This document shows, piece by piece, positions 1 to 8,316 of a stretch of DNA of 64,000 nt (position 1 is the first letter of the stretch; each line of letters opens with the position of its first letter). The notes beneath the pieces are model-generated. The model was not told where the DNA came from. It ran no database searches and saw only the letters and a list, made by a program, of their open reading frames with translations. The translations under genes and the position numbers were made by a program. The stretch comes from Streptomyces calvus (GTDB lineage Bacteria; Actinomycetota; Actinomycetes; Streptomycetales; Streptomycetaceae), in assembly GCF_006782915.1 (NCBI RefSeq), contig NZ_VCNP01000035.1, forward strand, positions 1 through 64,000. Reading direction: 5' to 3'.

Positions 1-2394
1 CGCCGGATCGGCCGACTTGGACTCCGGCTCGGCATTGCCCTCGTCGCCCATGGCGATGCCGCGCCGCTTCGACACGTACACGGCGCCGACGATCACGAGC
101 AGCGCCAGGACCGCGACGACCACACGCATGCCGACGCTCTCGTCCGCGCCGTAGGAGAACCTGATGACCGCGGGCGCGATGAGCAGCGCCACCAGGTTCA
201 TCACCTTCAACAGGGGGTTGATCGCGGGACCGGCGGTGTCCTTGAAGGGGTCGCCGACGGTGTCGCCGATGACGGTGGCCGCATGCGCCTCGCTGCCCTT
301 GCCGCCGTGGTGGCCGTCCTCGACGAGTTTCTTCGCGTTGTCCCAGGCTCCACCGGAGTTGGCGAGGAACACCGCCATCAGCGTGCCCGCGCCGATCGCG
401 CCCGCGAGGAAGGCGCCCAGGGCGCCGACGCCGAGCGTGAACCCGATGAAGATGGGCGCCATCACGGCGAGCAGACCGGGCGTGGCGAGCTCACGCAGGG
501 CGTCCTTGGTGCAGATGTCGACGACCTTGCCGTACTCCGGTTTCTCGCTGTAGTCCATGATCCCGGGCTTCTCCCGGAACTGCCGCCGCACCTCGAAGAC
601 CACCGAACCCGCCGACCGCGACACCGCGTTGATCGCCAGCCCCGAGAACAGGAAGACGACCGCCGCGCCCGCGATGAGACCGACGAGGTTGTTGGGCTGG
701 GAGATGTCCATCATCAGGCTCATCGGCGCGCCCTCGCCGCTGAGCCGCTCGCCCACGTCCCGCGCGCCGGTGGTGATGGCGTCCCGGTACGAGCCGAACA
801 GCGCCGCCGCCGCGAGTACGGCCGTGGCGATCGCGATGCCCTTGGTGATGGCCTTGGTGGTGTTGCCGACCGCGTCCAGGTTGGTGAGCACCTGGGCGCC
901 CGCGCCCTGGACGTCGCCGGACATCTCGGCGATGCCCTGCGCGTTGTCGGAGACCGGGCCGAAGGTGTCCATGGCGACGATCACACCGACCGTGGTGAGC
1001 AGTCCGGTGCCGGCCAGCGCCACCGCGAACAGCGCCAGCATGATCGACGTACCGCCGAGCAGGAACGCCCCGTACACGCCGAGTCCGATCAACAGGGCGG
1101 TGTAGACGGCGGATTCCAGGCCGATGGAGACGCCGGAGAGGACGACGGTGGCCGGTCCGGTCAGCGAGGTCCTGCCGATGTCCCGCACGGGACGCCGGGT
1201 GGTCTCGGTGAAGTAGCCGGTGAGCTGCTGGATCAGCGCGGCCAGCACGATGCCGATGGCCACCGCCACGAGGGCGAAGATCCGCGGGTCGCCGTCCTTG
1301 CCCCGGATCGCCGCGTCGGTGACGCCGTCGAGGCCGGCGTACGACGACGGCAGGTACACGAACACGGCGACCGCGACCAGGAGGAGCGAGATCACCGCGG
1401 AGACGAAGAAGCCCCGGTTGATGGCGCTCATGCCGCTGCGGTCGGCGCGCCGGGGCGCCACCGCGAAGATGCCGACCATCGCGGTGAGCACGCCGATCGC
1501 CGGGACCAGCAGCGGGAAGGCGAGCCCGGCGTCGCCGAACGCCGCCGAGCCGAGGATCAGCGCGGCCACCAGGGTCACCGCGTACGACTCGAAGAGGTCG
1601 GCCGCCATGCCCGCGCAGTCGCCGACGTTGTCGCCCACGTTGTCGGCGATGGTCGCGGCATTGCGCGGATCGTCCTCCGGAATGCCCTGCTCGACCTTGC
1701 CGACCAGGTCGGCGCCGACGTCGGCGGCCTTGGTGAAGATGCCGCCGCCGACCCGCATGAACATCGCGATCAGCGCGGCCCCGAGACCGAACCCCTCGAG
1801 CACCTTCGGCGCGTCCGCCGCGTACACCAGCACCACGCAGGAGGCGCCGAGCAGGCCGAGGCCCACGGTGAACATGCCGACGACGCCGCCCGTACGGAAA
1901 GCGATCTTCATCGCTCTGTGCGAAACGGCGGTGAGATCCTTTTCCGGCTCACCGGGAGCCGGAGTGGCTTCGCGCGCCGCCGCGGCGACCCGCACATTAC
2001 TGCGCACGGCGAGCCACATACCGATATAGCCGGTGGCCGCCGAGAACGCCGCTCCGATCAAGAAGAACACCGAACGTCCGGCACGCTGATTCCAGTCGTC
2101 CGCGGGCAGCAGCATGAGCAGGAAGAACACGACCACGGCGAATACACCGAGGGTGCGCAACTGACGGGCCAGATAGGCGTTCGCGCCTTCCTGGACCGCT
2201 GCCGCGATCTTCTTCATGCTGTCGGTGCCCTCGCCGGCCGCGAGTACCTGGCGCACCAGGACGCCCGCGAGCACCAGAGCCGCCAGCGCCACGACGCCGA
2301 TGACCACCACGAGCAGGCGGTTGTCGTCGGTCAGCACGGCGGCTGCGAGGGAGGTGGATCGGCCCGACTCGTAGGGGATGGAAAGCTCCGCCAT
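1..2394 (-). CDS. hppA: K+-independent H+-translocating pyrophosphatase (partial, C-terminus cut by window edge)
   Basis: Membrane-bound inorganic pyrophosphatase that couples PPi hydrolysis to proton pumping. 798 codons are visible and the C-terminus lies outside the window. The translation shows many hydrophobic segments and the family's substrate-binding signatures GGGIFTKAADVGADLVGKVE and, a little later, DNVGDNVGD. The determinant segment reads GNTTKA; lysine at this position is the established mark of the K+-independent subclass (alanine marks the K+-dependent one). The ATG at 2394 has a strong AAGGAGGA Shine-Dalgarno six bases upstream. A hairpin at 2659-2685 separates it from the anti-sigma gene, so it probably has its own promoter in 2395-2658. 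Confidence 0.97.
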   Translation of the reverse strand, partial: MAELSIPYESGRSTSLAAAVLTDDNRLLVVVIGVVALAALVLAGVLVRQVLAAGEGTDSMKKIAAAVQEGANAYLARQLRTLGVFAVVVFFLLMLLPADDWNQRAGRSVFFLIGAAFSAATGYIGMWLAVRSNVRVAAAAREATPAPGEPEKDLTAVSHRAMKIAFRTGGVVGMFTVGLGLLGASCVVLVYAADAPKVLEGFGLGAALIAMFMRVGGGIFTKAADVGADLVGKVEQGIPEDDPRNAATIADNVGDNVGDCAGMAADLFESYAVTLVAALILGSAAFGDAGLAFPLLVPAIGVLTAMVGIFAVAPRRADRSGMSAINRGFFVSAVISLLLVAVAVFVYLPSSYAGLDGVTDAAIRGKDGDPRIFALVAVAIGIVLAALIQQLTGYFTETTRRPVRDIGRTSLTGPATVVLSGVSIGLESAVYTALLIGLGVYGAFLLGGTSIMLALFAVALAGTGLLTTVGVIVAMDTFGPVSDNAQGIAEMSGDVQGAGAQVLTNLDAVGNTTKAITKGIAIATAVLAAAALFGSYRDAITTGARDVGERLSGEGAPMSLMMDISQPNNLVGLIAGAAVVFLFSGLAINAVSRSAGSVVFEVRRQFREKPGIMDYSEKPEYGKVVDICTKDALRELATPGLLAVMAPIFIGFTLGVGALGAFLAGAIGAGTLMAVFLANSGGAWDNAKKLVEDGHHGGKGSEAHAATVIGDTVGDPFKDTAGPAINPLLKVMNLVALLIAPAVIRFSYGADESVGMRVVVAVLALLVIVGAVYVSKRRGIAMGDEGNAEPESKSADPA

Positions 2395-2658
2395 TCGTCC
2401 TCCTTGACGCTTGGGCTGAGCTCACGATGTGGACGGAATTGTAGGTACCGGAACCTGATCAAAACAGGGCACGGGAAATACGAATGACCCGCACGCACTC
2501 GCCGTCAATGATCGCCGCACTATCGGCGAGCACGAATAGCTAATGCCTTTGGAGCATTTACCTGATCGCATTGTGGAGGGCACGGTCGGTCGTGAAGGAA
2601 TTCACGCGATCAACCGCTCGAGACCACTGTAAGCGGGGGCACCGACACCCGCACATGG

Positions 2659-2685
2659 CGAAGGGCCCCACGAGGGGGCCCTTCG
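2659..2685 (-). terminator. Hairpin between the anti-sigma gene and hppA
   Basis: Perfect 11-bp stem (CGAAGGGCCCC and its complement) with a 5-nt loop, 30 bases past the stop codon of the anti-sigma gene. It is the likely end of the bldG-anti-sigma transcript. The rest of 2395-2658 is AT-richer than its neighbours and should hold the hppA promoter; no clear -10/-35 pair was picked out. Confidence 0.75.
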
Positions 2686-2714
2686 GTGGAACAGTCGCCG
2701 TCCGGGTGAACGGG

Positions 2715-3152
2715 TCAGGCGAGGAGGGTGGCCGGCGGCGTGGTGGGCCACCTCATGCGGATCGATCCGCCGTGCTCCCCTGCGCTGACCTCGACGTCGT
2801 CGACGAGGCCGCTGATGACCGCGAGGCCCATCTCGTCCTCCTCGGTCTCCGCGTCGGCTTCGGCGGGCCCGTCACCGGGCACGCGCCCGCCGGGGGCCGC
2901 GTGGGGCGCCTCGTCGCCGACCTCGATGGAGAACTGCTTCTCCTCCTCGATCAGCAGCACCTTCACGGGTGCCGAGATGCCGCCGTTCTGATGCAGTCCC
3001 ACGGCCCGGCTGCACGCCTCGCCGACGGCCAGCCTGACCTCGTCGAGGACGGCCTCGTCCACTCCGGCCCTGCGCGCCACCGCCGCCGCCACCAGTCGGG
3101 CGGTCCTGACATGCTCGGGCAGCGCGCTGAAGCGGAGTTCAACGGTGGCCAT
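2715..3152 (-). CDS. Anti-sigma factor, HATPase-type serine kinase-like protein (BldG partner)
   Basis: 145-aa GHKL-fold protein of the SpoIIAB/RsbW type. The N-box region EVRLAVGEACSRAV (about residues 41-55) and the late GLAVISGLVDD (G2-like) element are visible; the middle is stretched by an acidic Asp/Glu-rich loop. The ATG at 3152 is preferred because GAGGGGGAT lies just upstream; an in-frame TTG five codons earlier has no ribosome site. It lies 119 bp downstream of bldG on the same strand. In S. coelicolor the equivalent pair (SCO3549-SCO3548) is cotranscribed and the proteins interact; the same partner-switching role is inferred here. Confidence 0.9.
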   Translation of the reverse strand: MATVELRFSALPEHVRTARLVAAAVARRAGVDEAVLDEVRLAVGEACSRAVGLHQNGGISAPVKVLLIEEEKQFSIEVGDEAPHAAPGGRVPGDGPAEADAETEEDEMGLAVISGLVDDVEVSAGEHGGSIRMRWPTTPPATLLA

Positions 3153-3193
3153 GCATCCCCCTCGCAACTACGGGCACGGGCGTGCTGTGAAGA

Positions 3194-3217
3194 GGCCGGG
3201 CCACCAACAGCCCGGCC
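3194..3217 (-). terminator. Short hairpin between bldG and the anti-sigma gene (possible attenuator)
   Basis: GGCCGGGC and its complement GCCCGGCC form an 8-bp stem with an 8-nt loop in the 119-bp gap. In S. coelicolor bldG is found both on a monocistronic and on a bicistronic transcript; this hairpin is a candidate for the partial stop. That link is inference. Confidence 0.4.
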
Positions 3218-3271
3218 CTCCTCCGGTTTCGCTTCTCCGTCCCGGACGCAGCGGCCCCGGGACGGGGACGG

Positions 3272-3613
3272 TCAGTCGGTGGCCGCCACCGCTTCCTCGA
3301 CCGAGGTGTGGATCGGGAACACCTTGGTGAGGCCGGTGATGCGGAAGATCTTGAGAATGCGCTCCTGGTTGCAGACCAGGCGCAGCGAGCCCTCGTGGGC
3401 TCGTACCCGCTTCAGGCCGCCGACCAGCACGCCGAGACCGGTGGAGTCGAGGAAGTCCACGCCTTCCATGTCGACGACAAGGTGGAAACTGCCGTCGTTC
3501 ACCAGCTCGACCAGCTGCTCGCGCAGCTTGGGCGCGGTATATACGTCGATTTCGCCACCGACCCTGACGATCGTGCGATCGCCCACGGTCTCGGTCGACA
3601 GGGACAGGTCCAC
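3272..3613 (-). CDS. bldG: Anti-sigma factor antagonist BldG
   Basis: 113-aa STAS-domain protein, the full length known for BldG. The phosphorylatable serine sits in VDFLDSTGLGV and falls at residue 57, as in S. coelicolor BldG. BldG controls aerial mycelium formation and antibiotic production by sequestering anti-sigma factors in its unphosphorylated state (established for the family). The start is GTG at 3613, with GGAGGATCC directly upstream. It is divergent from the helicase gene, with 79 bp between the two starts, so promoters for both must lie there or inside the coding regions. Confidence 0.97.
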   Translation of the reverse strand: MDLSLSTETVGDRTIVRVGGEIDVYTAPKLREQLVELVNDGSFHLVVDMEGVDFLDSTGLGVLVGGLKRVRAHEGSLRLVCNQERILKIFRITGLTKVFPIHTSVEEAVAATD

Positions 3614-3692
3614 GGATCCTCCAGCACCTAGCTATCGAGCGGTCGCCCTTGGGGCATCTCGGCTCAGCCCCCGGGACGGTTCGCCAGCCGCG

Positions 3693-6320
3693 ATGGCATT
3701 CAATCACTTACCGGCAGGCGTGCACGACGCCTTGGCCCCATTGTCCGTCACGCCAGTGACACACTCGGTGCCGATGGCCAAGAATCACCGATCCGATCGA
3801 CCCCCGGCGGACACGCCGTCCAGGACCCTGCCGGGCACGGTCCTGGACCGGCTCGCGTCCGGACCGAGCCGGGCTTCGCGCGTTACTCATACGGAGCACT
3901 TGCCCCCGCGCGCCGGTCGCCATGCCGTCTGGCCGGACCGGATCCGCGCGGAGGTCGTCGCCGCCGTCCGGGCCGCGGGAATCGAGCACCCGTGGGCCCA
4001 CCAGGCACGCGCCGCCGAGCACGCGCTGGACGGCGATTCCGTCGTGGTCGCCACCGGCACCGCCTCCGGAAAGTCCCTGGCGTACCTCACGCCGGTCCTC
4101 TCCACCCTCCTGGACGGTGCCGAGGCCCCGAACGGCCGCGGCGCGACGGCGCTCTACCTCGCCCCCACCAAGGCGCTCGCAGCGGACCAGTGCCGGTCCG
4201 TGAAGGAACTTTCACAACCACTGGGCCATTCGGTGCGCGCGGCGGTCTACGACGGCGACACTCCGTTCGAGGAGCGCGAGTGGATCCGCCAGTACGCCAA
4301 CTACGTCCTGACCAACCCGGACATGCTCCACCGGGGCATCCTGCCCTCCCACGCCCGCTGGTCCTCCTTCCTGAAGTCGCTGAAGTACGTCGTCATCGAC
4401 GAGTGCCACACCTACCGGGGCGTGTTCGGCTCGCACGTCGCCCAGGTGCTGCGCCGGCTGCGCCGCCTGTGCGCCCGCTACGGCGCCTCGCCGGTGTTCC
4501 TGCTGGCGTCCGCGACCGCCGCCGAGCCGGCGGTCGCCGCCCGCCGCCTGACCGGCCTGCCGGTCGTCGAGGTCGCGGACGACGCCTCACCCCGCGGTGA
4601 ACTGGTGTTCGCCCTGTGGGAGCCGCCCCTCACCGAGCTGCACGGCGAGCGGGGCGCACCGGTCCGCCGCACGGCCACCGCCGAGGCCGCTGACCTGCTG
4701 ACCGACCTCACGGTGCAGGGCGTCCGCTCGGTCACCTTCGTACGGTCCCGGCGCGGCGCCGAGCTGATCTCCGTGATCGCCCAGGAGCGCCTGGCCGAGG
4801 TGGACCGCTCGCTGGCCCGGCGCGTCGCCGCGTACCGGGGCGGTTACCTCCCCGAGGAGCGCCGTGCCCTCGAACGCGCCCTGCACTCCGGCGAACTCCT
4901 CGGCCTCGCGGCGACGAACGCCCTGGAACTCGGTGTGGACATCTCCGGCCTGGACGCCGTGGTGATCGCCGGCTATCCGGGCACCCGCGCCTCCCTGTGG
5001 CAGCAGGCCGGCCGCGCGGGACGGTCCGGGCAGGGCGCCCTCGCCGTCCTGGTCGCCCGCGACGACCCGCTGGACACGTTCCTCGTCCACCATCCCGAGG
5101 CGCTGTTCGACCAGCCGGTGGAGTCCACCGTCCTCGACCCCGACAACCCCTACGTGCTCGCCCCGCACCTGTGCGCGGCCGCCGAGGAACTGCCCCTGAC
5201 CGAGGAGGACCTGGCCCTCTTCGGCCCGACCACCGAGGAACTCCTTCCGCAGCTGGAGGCCGCGAAGCTGCTGCGCCGCCGGACGAAGGCCTGGCACTGG
5301 ACGCGGCGGGAGCGGGCAGCCGACCTGGCCGACATCCGGGGCGGGGGCGGCCGGCCGGTGCAGGTCGTCGAGGCCGGCACGGGCAGGCTGCTCGGCACGG
5401 TCGACGCCGGCGCCGCGCACACGAGCGTCCACGAGGGCGCTGTGCACCTGCACCAGGGGCTCACCTATCTCGTCCGCTCCCTCGACCTGGAGGACTCCGT
5501 CGCCCTGGTCGAGCAGGCGAGACCGACCTACACGACGGTCGCCCGGGACACCACCTCGATCTCCGTCCTGGAGACGGACACCGAGATCCCGTGGGGCGAG
5601 GGCCGCCTGTGCTTCGGCTCCGTCGAGGTCACCAACCAGGTGGTGTCCTTCCTGCGGCGGCGCGTCATCACCGGCGAAGTGCTCGGTGAGACGAAACTCG
5701 ACCTCCCTCCTCGTACGCTGCGCACCCGCGCGGTGTGGTGGACGGTCACCGAGGACCAGCTGGACCGGGCCCGCGTCGACCCGGAGATCCTCGGCGGTGC
5801 CCTGCACGCCGCCGAGCACGCGTCGATCGGCATGCTGCCGCTCTTCGCGACCTGCGACCGCTGGGACATCGGCGGCGTCTCGGTCCCGCTGCATCCCGAC
5901 ACCCTGCTGCCCACGGTGTTCGTCTACGACGGCCACCCCGGCGGGGCGGGCTTCGCGGAACGCGCCTTCCACACCGCCCGGGCCTGGCTCACCGCCACCC
6001 GTCAGGCGATCGCCTCCTGCGAGTGCGACGCCGGGTGCCCCTCCTGCATCCAGTCCCCCAAGTGCGGCAACGGCAATGACCCTCTGCACAAGCGGGGCGC
6101 GGTCCGGCTGCTCACGGTGCTGCTGGAGGGGGCGCCGAAGGAGGAGGCGGCGGTGGCGGAGGCGCCGGTGGAGGAGTCGGTGCGGGACGAGGCGCCGCCG
6201 GAAGGAACGCCGGTGGGCGAGACGTCGGCGGGAGGGACGTCGGCGGGCGAGACGTCGGCGGGAGGTACGTCGGCGGGAGCGGAGGCTGCGTCGGGCCGGC
6301 CGGGCCCGCCCGGGCCCTGA
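3693..6320 (+). CDS. DEAD/DEAH-box helicase with DUF1998 cysteine cluster (MrfA/YprA family)
   Basis: 875-aa superfamily 2 helicase. Walker A is ATGTASGKS (about residues 120-128) and the DECH box is at about 236-239. The conserved C-terminal domain carries CECDAGCPSCIQSPKCGN, the four-cysteine cluster of DUF1998/MrfA proteins (B. subtilis MrfA acts in mitomycin C repair). The ATG at 3693 is chosen over the one at 3774 because both lack a clear ribosome site and the longer form fills the gap to bldG; either is possible. After the cysteine cluster comes a low-complexity Glu/Ala and GGTSAGETSAG-type tail that overlaps the opposite-strand gene by 209 bp. Confidence 0.9.
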   Translation: MAFNHLPAGVHDALAPLSVTPVTHSVPMAKNHRSDRPPADTPSRTLPGTVLDRLASGPSRASRVTHTEHLPPRAGRHAVWPDRIRAEVVAAVRAAGIEHPWAHQARAAEHALDGDSVVVATGTASGKSLAYLTPVLSTLLDGAEAPNGRGATALYLAPTKALAADQCRSVKELSQPLGHSVRAAVYDGDTPFEEREWIRQYANYVLTNPDMLHRGILPSHARWSSFLKSLKYVVIDECHTYRGVFGSHVAQVLRRLRRLCARYGASPVFLLASATAAEPAVAARRLTGLPVVEVADDASPRGELVFALWEPPLTELHGERGAPVRRTATAEAADLLTDLTVQGVRSVTFVRSRRGAELISVIAQERLAEVDRSLARRVAAYRGGYLPEERRALERALHSGELLGLAATNALELGVDISGLDAVVIAGYPGTRASLWQQAGRAGRSGQGALAVLVARDDPLDTFLVHHPEALFDQPVESTVLDPDNPYVLAPHLCAAAEELPLTEEDLALFGPTTEELLPQLEAAKLLRRRTKAWHWTRRERAADLADIRGGGGRPVQVVEAGTGRLLGTVDAGAAHTSVHEGAVHLHQGLTYLVRSLDLEDSVALVEQARPTYTTVARDTTSISVLETDTEIPWGEGRLCFGSVEVTNQVVSFLRRRVITGEVLGETKLDLPPRTLRTRAVWWTVTEDQLDRARVDPEILGGALHAAEHASIGMLPLFATCDRWDIGGVSVPLHPDTLLPTVFVYDGHPGGAGFAERAFHTARAWLTATRQAIASCECDAGCPSCIQSPKCGNGNDPLHKRGAVRLLTVLLEGAPKEEAAVAEAPVEESVRDEAPPEGTPVGETSAGGTSAGETSAGGTSAGAEAASGRPGPPGP

Positions 6321-6714
6321 CCTCCACCGTGAAGGGCCCCCGGCCCGATGACACCGACACGTCCGACGCCTCCCCGACGATCACGCACCGCACGAGGCGG
6401 GTGCCCTGCGCGCGGGCGACCCGGTCGGCCCGAGCGCAGGCCGCCGTACCGCCCCGCGCCCAGTGGTCCGCCGCCGCGAGCGCCGCGAGGTCCGCGCCTC
6501 CGGCCGCGCGGTGCCGGACCACCACGGCGTGTCCGAGGGCCGCGACGGCGCCGAAGACGACACACAGCACGGCGATCGCGCCCACGCTCCACACGGTGGC
6601 GGATCCCCGGTCCGACCGGCGGCCGGGCGCCCGGCCGGCGCCCGGCGCCGGCACCGGTTTCCACACCCGCGTCGGCCTCGCCACCGGCCTCTGCCTGCGG
6701 ACCACTCCGGTCAC
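6112..6714 (-). CDS. Secreted TadE-like protein of the helicase/Tad neighbourhood (Rv3660c-type locus)
   Basis: 200-aa protein with an N-terminal region RSDRGSATVWSVGAIAVLCV followed by one hydrophobic segment, the pattern of TadE/TadG-like pseudopilins. The C-terminal third is a Pro-rich repeat (PPTYLPPTSRPPTSLPPTSRPP and a poly-Pro run). The GTG start at 6714 overlaps the TGA of the upstream TadE gene (GTGA), indicating translational coupling. It is the last gene of the Tad-like operon. The Pro-rich tail is encoded opposite the helicase 3' end, so its true extent is less certain than the N-terminal part. Confidence 0.8.
   Translation of the reverse strand: MTGVVRRQRPVARPTRVWKPVPAPGAGRAPGRRSDRGSATVWSVGAIAVLCVVFGAVAALGHAVVVRHRAAGGADLAALAAADHWARGGTAACARADRVARAQGTRLVRCVIVGEASDVSVSSGRGPFTVEVRARAGPAGPTQPPLPPTYLPPTSRPPTSLPPTSRPPAFLPAAPRPAPTPPPAPPPPPPPPSAPPPAAP
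6222..6281. repeat. Four 15-bp tandem repeats within overlapping 3' ends
   Basis: ACGTCGGCGGGAGGG-type units start at 6222, 6237, 6252 and 6267. On the plus strand they encode TSAGG/TSAGE repeats of the helicase tail; on the minus strand they encode PPTSR/PPTSL repeats of the TadE-like protein. Confidence 0.95.
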
Positions 6715-7076
6715 GCCGCCTCCCCCACTGTCTCCTCCGCCGCCGCTACGGCCTCCTCCCGCAGTTCGAAGGGCAGCCCGTGCAGGACCGGGGGCCGGGC
6801 CACGACGACGACCCGGACCCGGTCCGCCTCCCGGTTCACCGTGACCCGCGCGCCGCGCGGTGCCGCCTCGCGGGTCACCTCGACGACCGCGTCCGGCGGG
6901 TCCTGGCGGGCTGCCGCACGGGCGCCGGTGCGGGCCGCGTCCACGCACTGGATCTGCGCCGCCACCACCATCAGGCCCCAGACCAGGGCCGTCGCGAACA
7001 TCACCAGGACGGGCAGCACCAGGGCCGACTCCGCCGTGACGAACCCGCGGTCCGCGCGCCGCTCACATCCGGCCAT
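6711..7076 (-). CDS. TadE-like pseudopilin
   Basis: 121-aa protein with the TadE signature at its N-terminus: DRGFVTAESALVLPVLVMF, where Gly is followed by a hydrophobic stretch and Glu lies at about +5, then a hydrophobic helix to about residue 40. TadE proteins are processed by prepilin peptidase in Tad systems (family knowledge). The ATG at 7076 overlaps the end of the upstream pilin-like gene by 14 bp and its TGA overlaps the next GTG, so it sits inside the operon. No prepilin peptidase gene is in this window. Confidence 0.85.
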   Translation of the reverse strand: MAGCERRADRGFVTAESALVLPVLVMFATALVWGLMVVAAQIQCVDAARTGARAAARQDPPDAVVEVTREAAPRGARVTVNREADRVRVVVVARPPVLHGLPFELREEAVAAAEETVGEAA

Positions 7077-7272
7077 CGAGCGCCTGCTGCACGATGTTCC
7101 GCAGCGCCGTGCTGACCGGCCCGCTGGTGACCACCTTGTAGAGCACCACGGCGAACGCCACCGCCGCCACGATGCCCATCGCGTACTCCGACGTCACCAT
7201 TCCGGCGTCCCGCCGTGCCGAACGCGCCCTGCACATCAGGGCACGCAGTCGTGCCCGTACCGCCTGATACAT
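7063..7272 (-). CDS. Small DUF4244 pilin-like protein (candidate Flp-type pilin)
   Basis: 69-aa protein: a short basic N-terminus, then DAGMVTSEYAMGIVAAVAFAVVLYKVV, which resembles a type IV/Flp pilin cleavage site (Gly-Met-Val-Thr-x-Glu-Tyr) and a single hydrophobic helix. The ATG at 7272 has GGGGGTTGAG immediately upstream; the in-frame ATG at 7284 has no ribosome site. Position between TadC and TadE fits a pilin subunit of the Tad-like system; that function is inferred. Confidence 0.8.
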   Translation of the reverse strand: MYQAVRARLRALMCRARSARRDAGMVTSEYAMGIVAAVAFAVVLYKVVTSGPVSTALRNIVQQALDGRM

Positions 7273-7367
7273 CTCAACCCCCATGAGGAAAGGACCTGTT
7301 GTCCGGTTTTCTTGTTGGTTCGCCGGCTCGCTTGCTCGCCAGTTCGTTGGTTCGCCGGCTCGTCGGC

Positions 7368-7439
7368 TCGGTAGTTCGTTAATTCGTTGGGTCGGTAGTT
7401 CGTTAATTCGTTGGGTCGGTAGTTCGTTGATGCGTTGGT
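7368..7439. repeat. Three 24-bp tandem repeats in the Tad locus intergenic gap
   Basis: TCGGTAGTTCGTTAATTCGT-type units start at 7368 and 7392 (identical) and 7416 (diverged end). They lie in the 255-bp gap 7273-7527 between the TadC and pilin-like genes. The surrounding sequence from 7310 is a decayed version of the same TTCG/CGTT-rich pattern and is clearly less GC-rich than the flanking genes. Confidence 0.95.
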
Positions 7440-7527
7440 CGTTGGTTCGTGGGTTCGCGAGTGCGTCGGTCCGCCAGCCCGCCGGTCAGCCGGCCGCGTT
7501 GGTGCGTCGGCGCACTGGTCCGTCGCG

Positions 7528-8316
7528 TCACCCACCGCCTCCCAGCACTCCGCCGGCGAGCCCGATCACCACGGGCAGCACGCCCACCGCGATGAACGCG
7601 GGCAGGAAGCACAGCCCCACCGGCGCACTGACCAGGACGGCCGCCTTCCGGGCACGTGCCGTCGACGCGCGGGCCCACTCCGCCCGGGCCTCGGCGGCGA
7701 GCCGGGCCATCGGAGCGGCCAGGGGCAGCCCGGACACATCGGCCCGCTCCAGCAGCCGTGCCAGCCGCGCGGCGCCGGGGAGCGCCCCCAACCGGTTCCA
7801 GGCAGCGGCCGGTTCGCCGCCGAGCCGCACCTCCGCCGCGCCGCGCGCCAGCGCGTCCCCGACGGGTCCGCCCAGGGTCTCTCCGACGGCCTGCGCGGCC
7901 AGTACCGGACCGGCGCCCGCCGCGATGCAGGCGGACAGCAGATCGGCGGCGAGGGGCAGTTGGCGCGCCGCCCCGGTGGTGTCGGGCTCCCGCGCGCCGG
8001 AACCGGCCGCCTGTCGCCGGAGCCGTATGCGCCACAGTCCGGCCGCGGCGGCCAGTCCCACCGCCACTCCGGCGGGACCGCCCACCAGCACCCACCCGGC
8101 ACACGCGACGCCCGCGTACGGCAGCCCGTTCCGCGCGACGCTCAGCCGCGCGAGGGGTGAGGCGGTCGTCGTCGTCCGTGCCGGTGCCAGTGCCCCGGTC
8201 AGTCGCCGCCGCACCCGGCGTTCGCACCGCGTCCGGTCGCACCATCCCACCAGCCAGGCGAGTGCCGACACCGTCCCCACGACCGCCCCCAGCCTGTGGA
8301 CAACGTCCCCGCTCAC
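7528..8316 (-). CDS. Type II secretion system F family protein (TadC-like)
   Basis: 262-aa membrane protein. Hydrophobic segments lie near the N-terminus (GAVVGTVSALAWLVG), at about 80-105, and at the C-terminus (VLVSAPVGLCFLPAFIAVGVLPVVIGLAGG). The central cytoplasmic stretch is the GspF-type helical domain. The GTG at 8316 overlaps the TGA of the tadB-like gene. It is the inner-membrane platform partner of the TadA ATPase. Confidence 0.85.
   Translation of the reverse strand: MSGDVVHRLGAVVGTVSALAWLVGWCDRTRCERRVRRRLTGALAPARTTTTASPLARLSVARNGLPYAGVACAGWVLVGGPAGVAVGLAAAAGLWRIRLRRQAAGSGAREPDTTGAARQLPLAADLLSACIAAGAGPVLAAQAVGETLGGPVGDALARGAAEVRLGGEPAAAWNRLGALPGAARLARLLERADVSGLPLAAPMARLAAEARAEWARASTARARKAAVLVSAPVGLCFLPAFIAVGVLPVVIGLAGGVLGGGG

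Noticed and set aside
283..2487. Long plus-strand open frame across hppA
   Set aside because: It is the antisense shadow of the pyrophosphatase; composition is Arg/Asp/His-rich with no domain.
4587..6089. 500-codon minus-strand frame inside the helicase
   Set aside because: Shadow frame produced by high GC at third positions; the plus strand has clear helicase motifs throughout.
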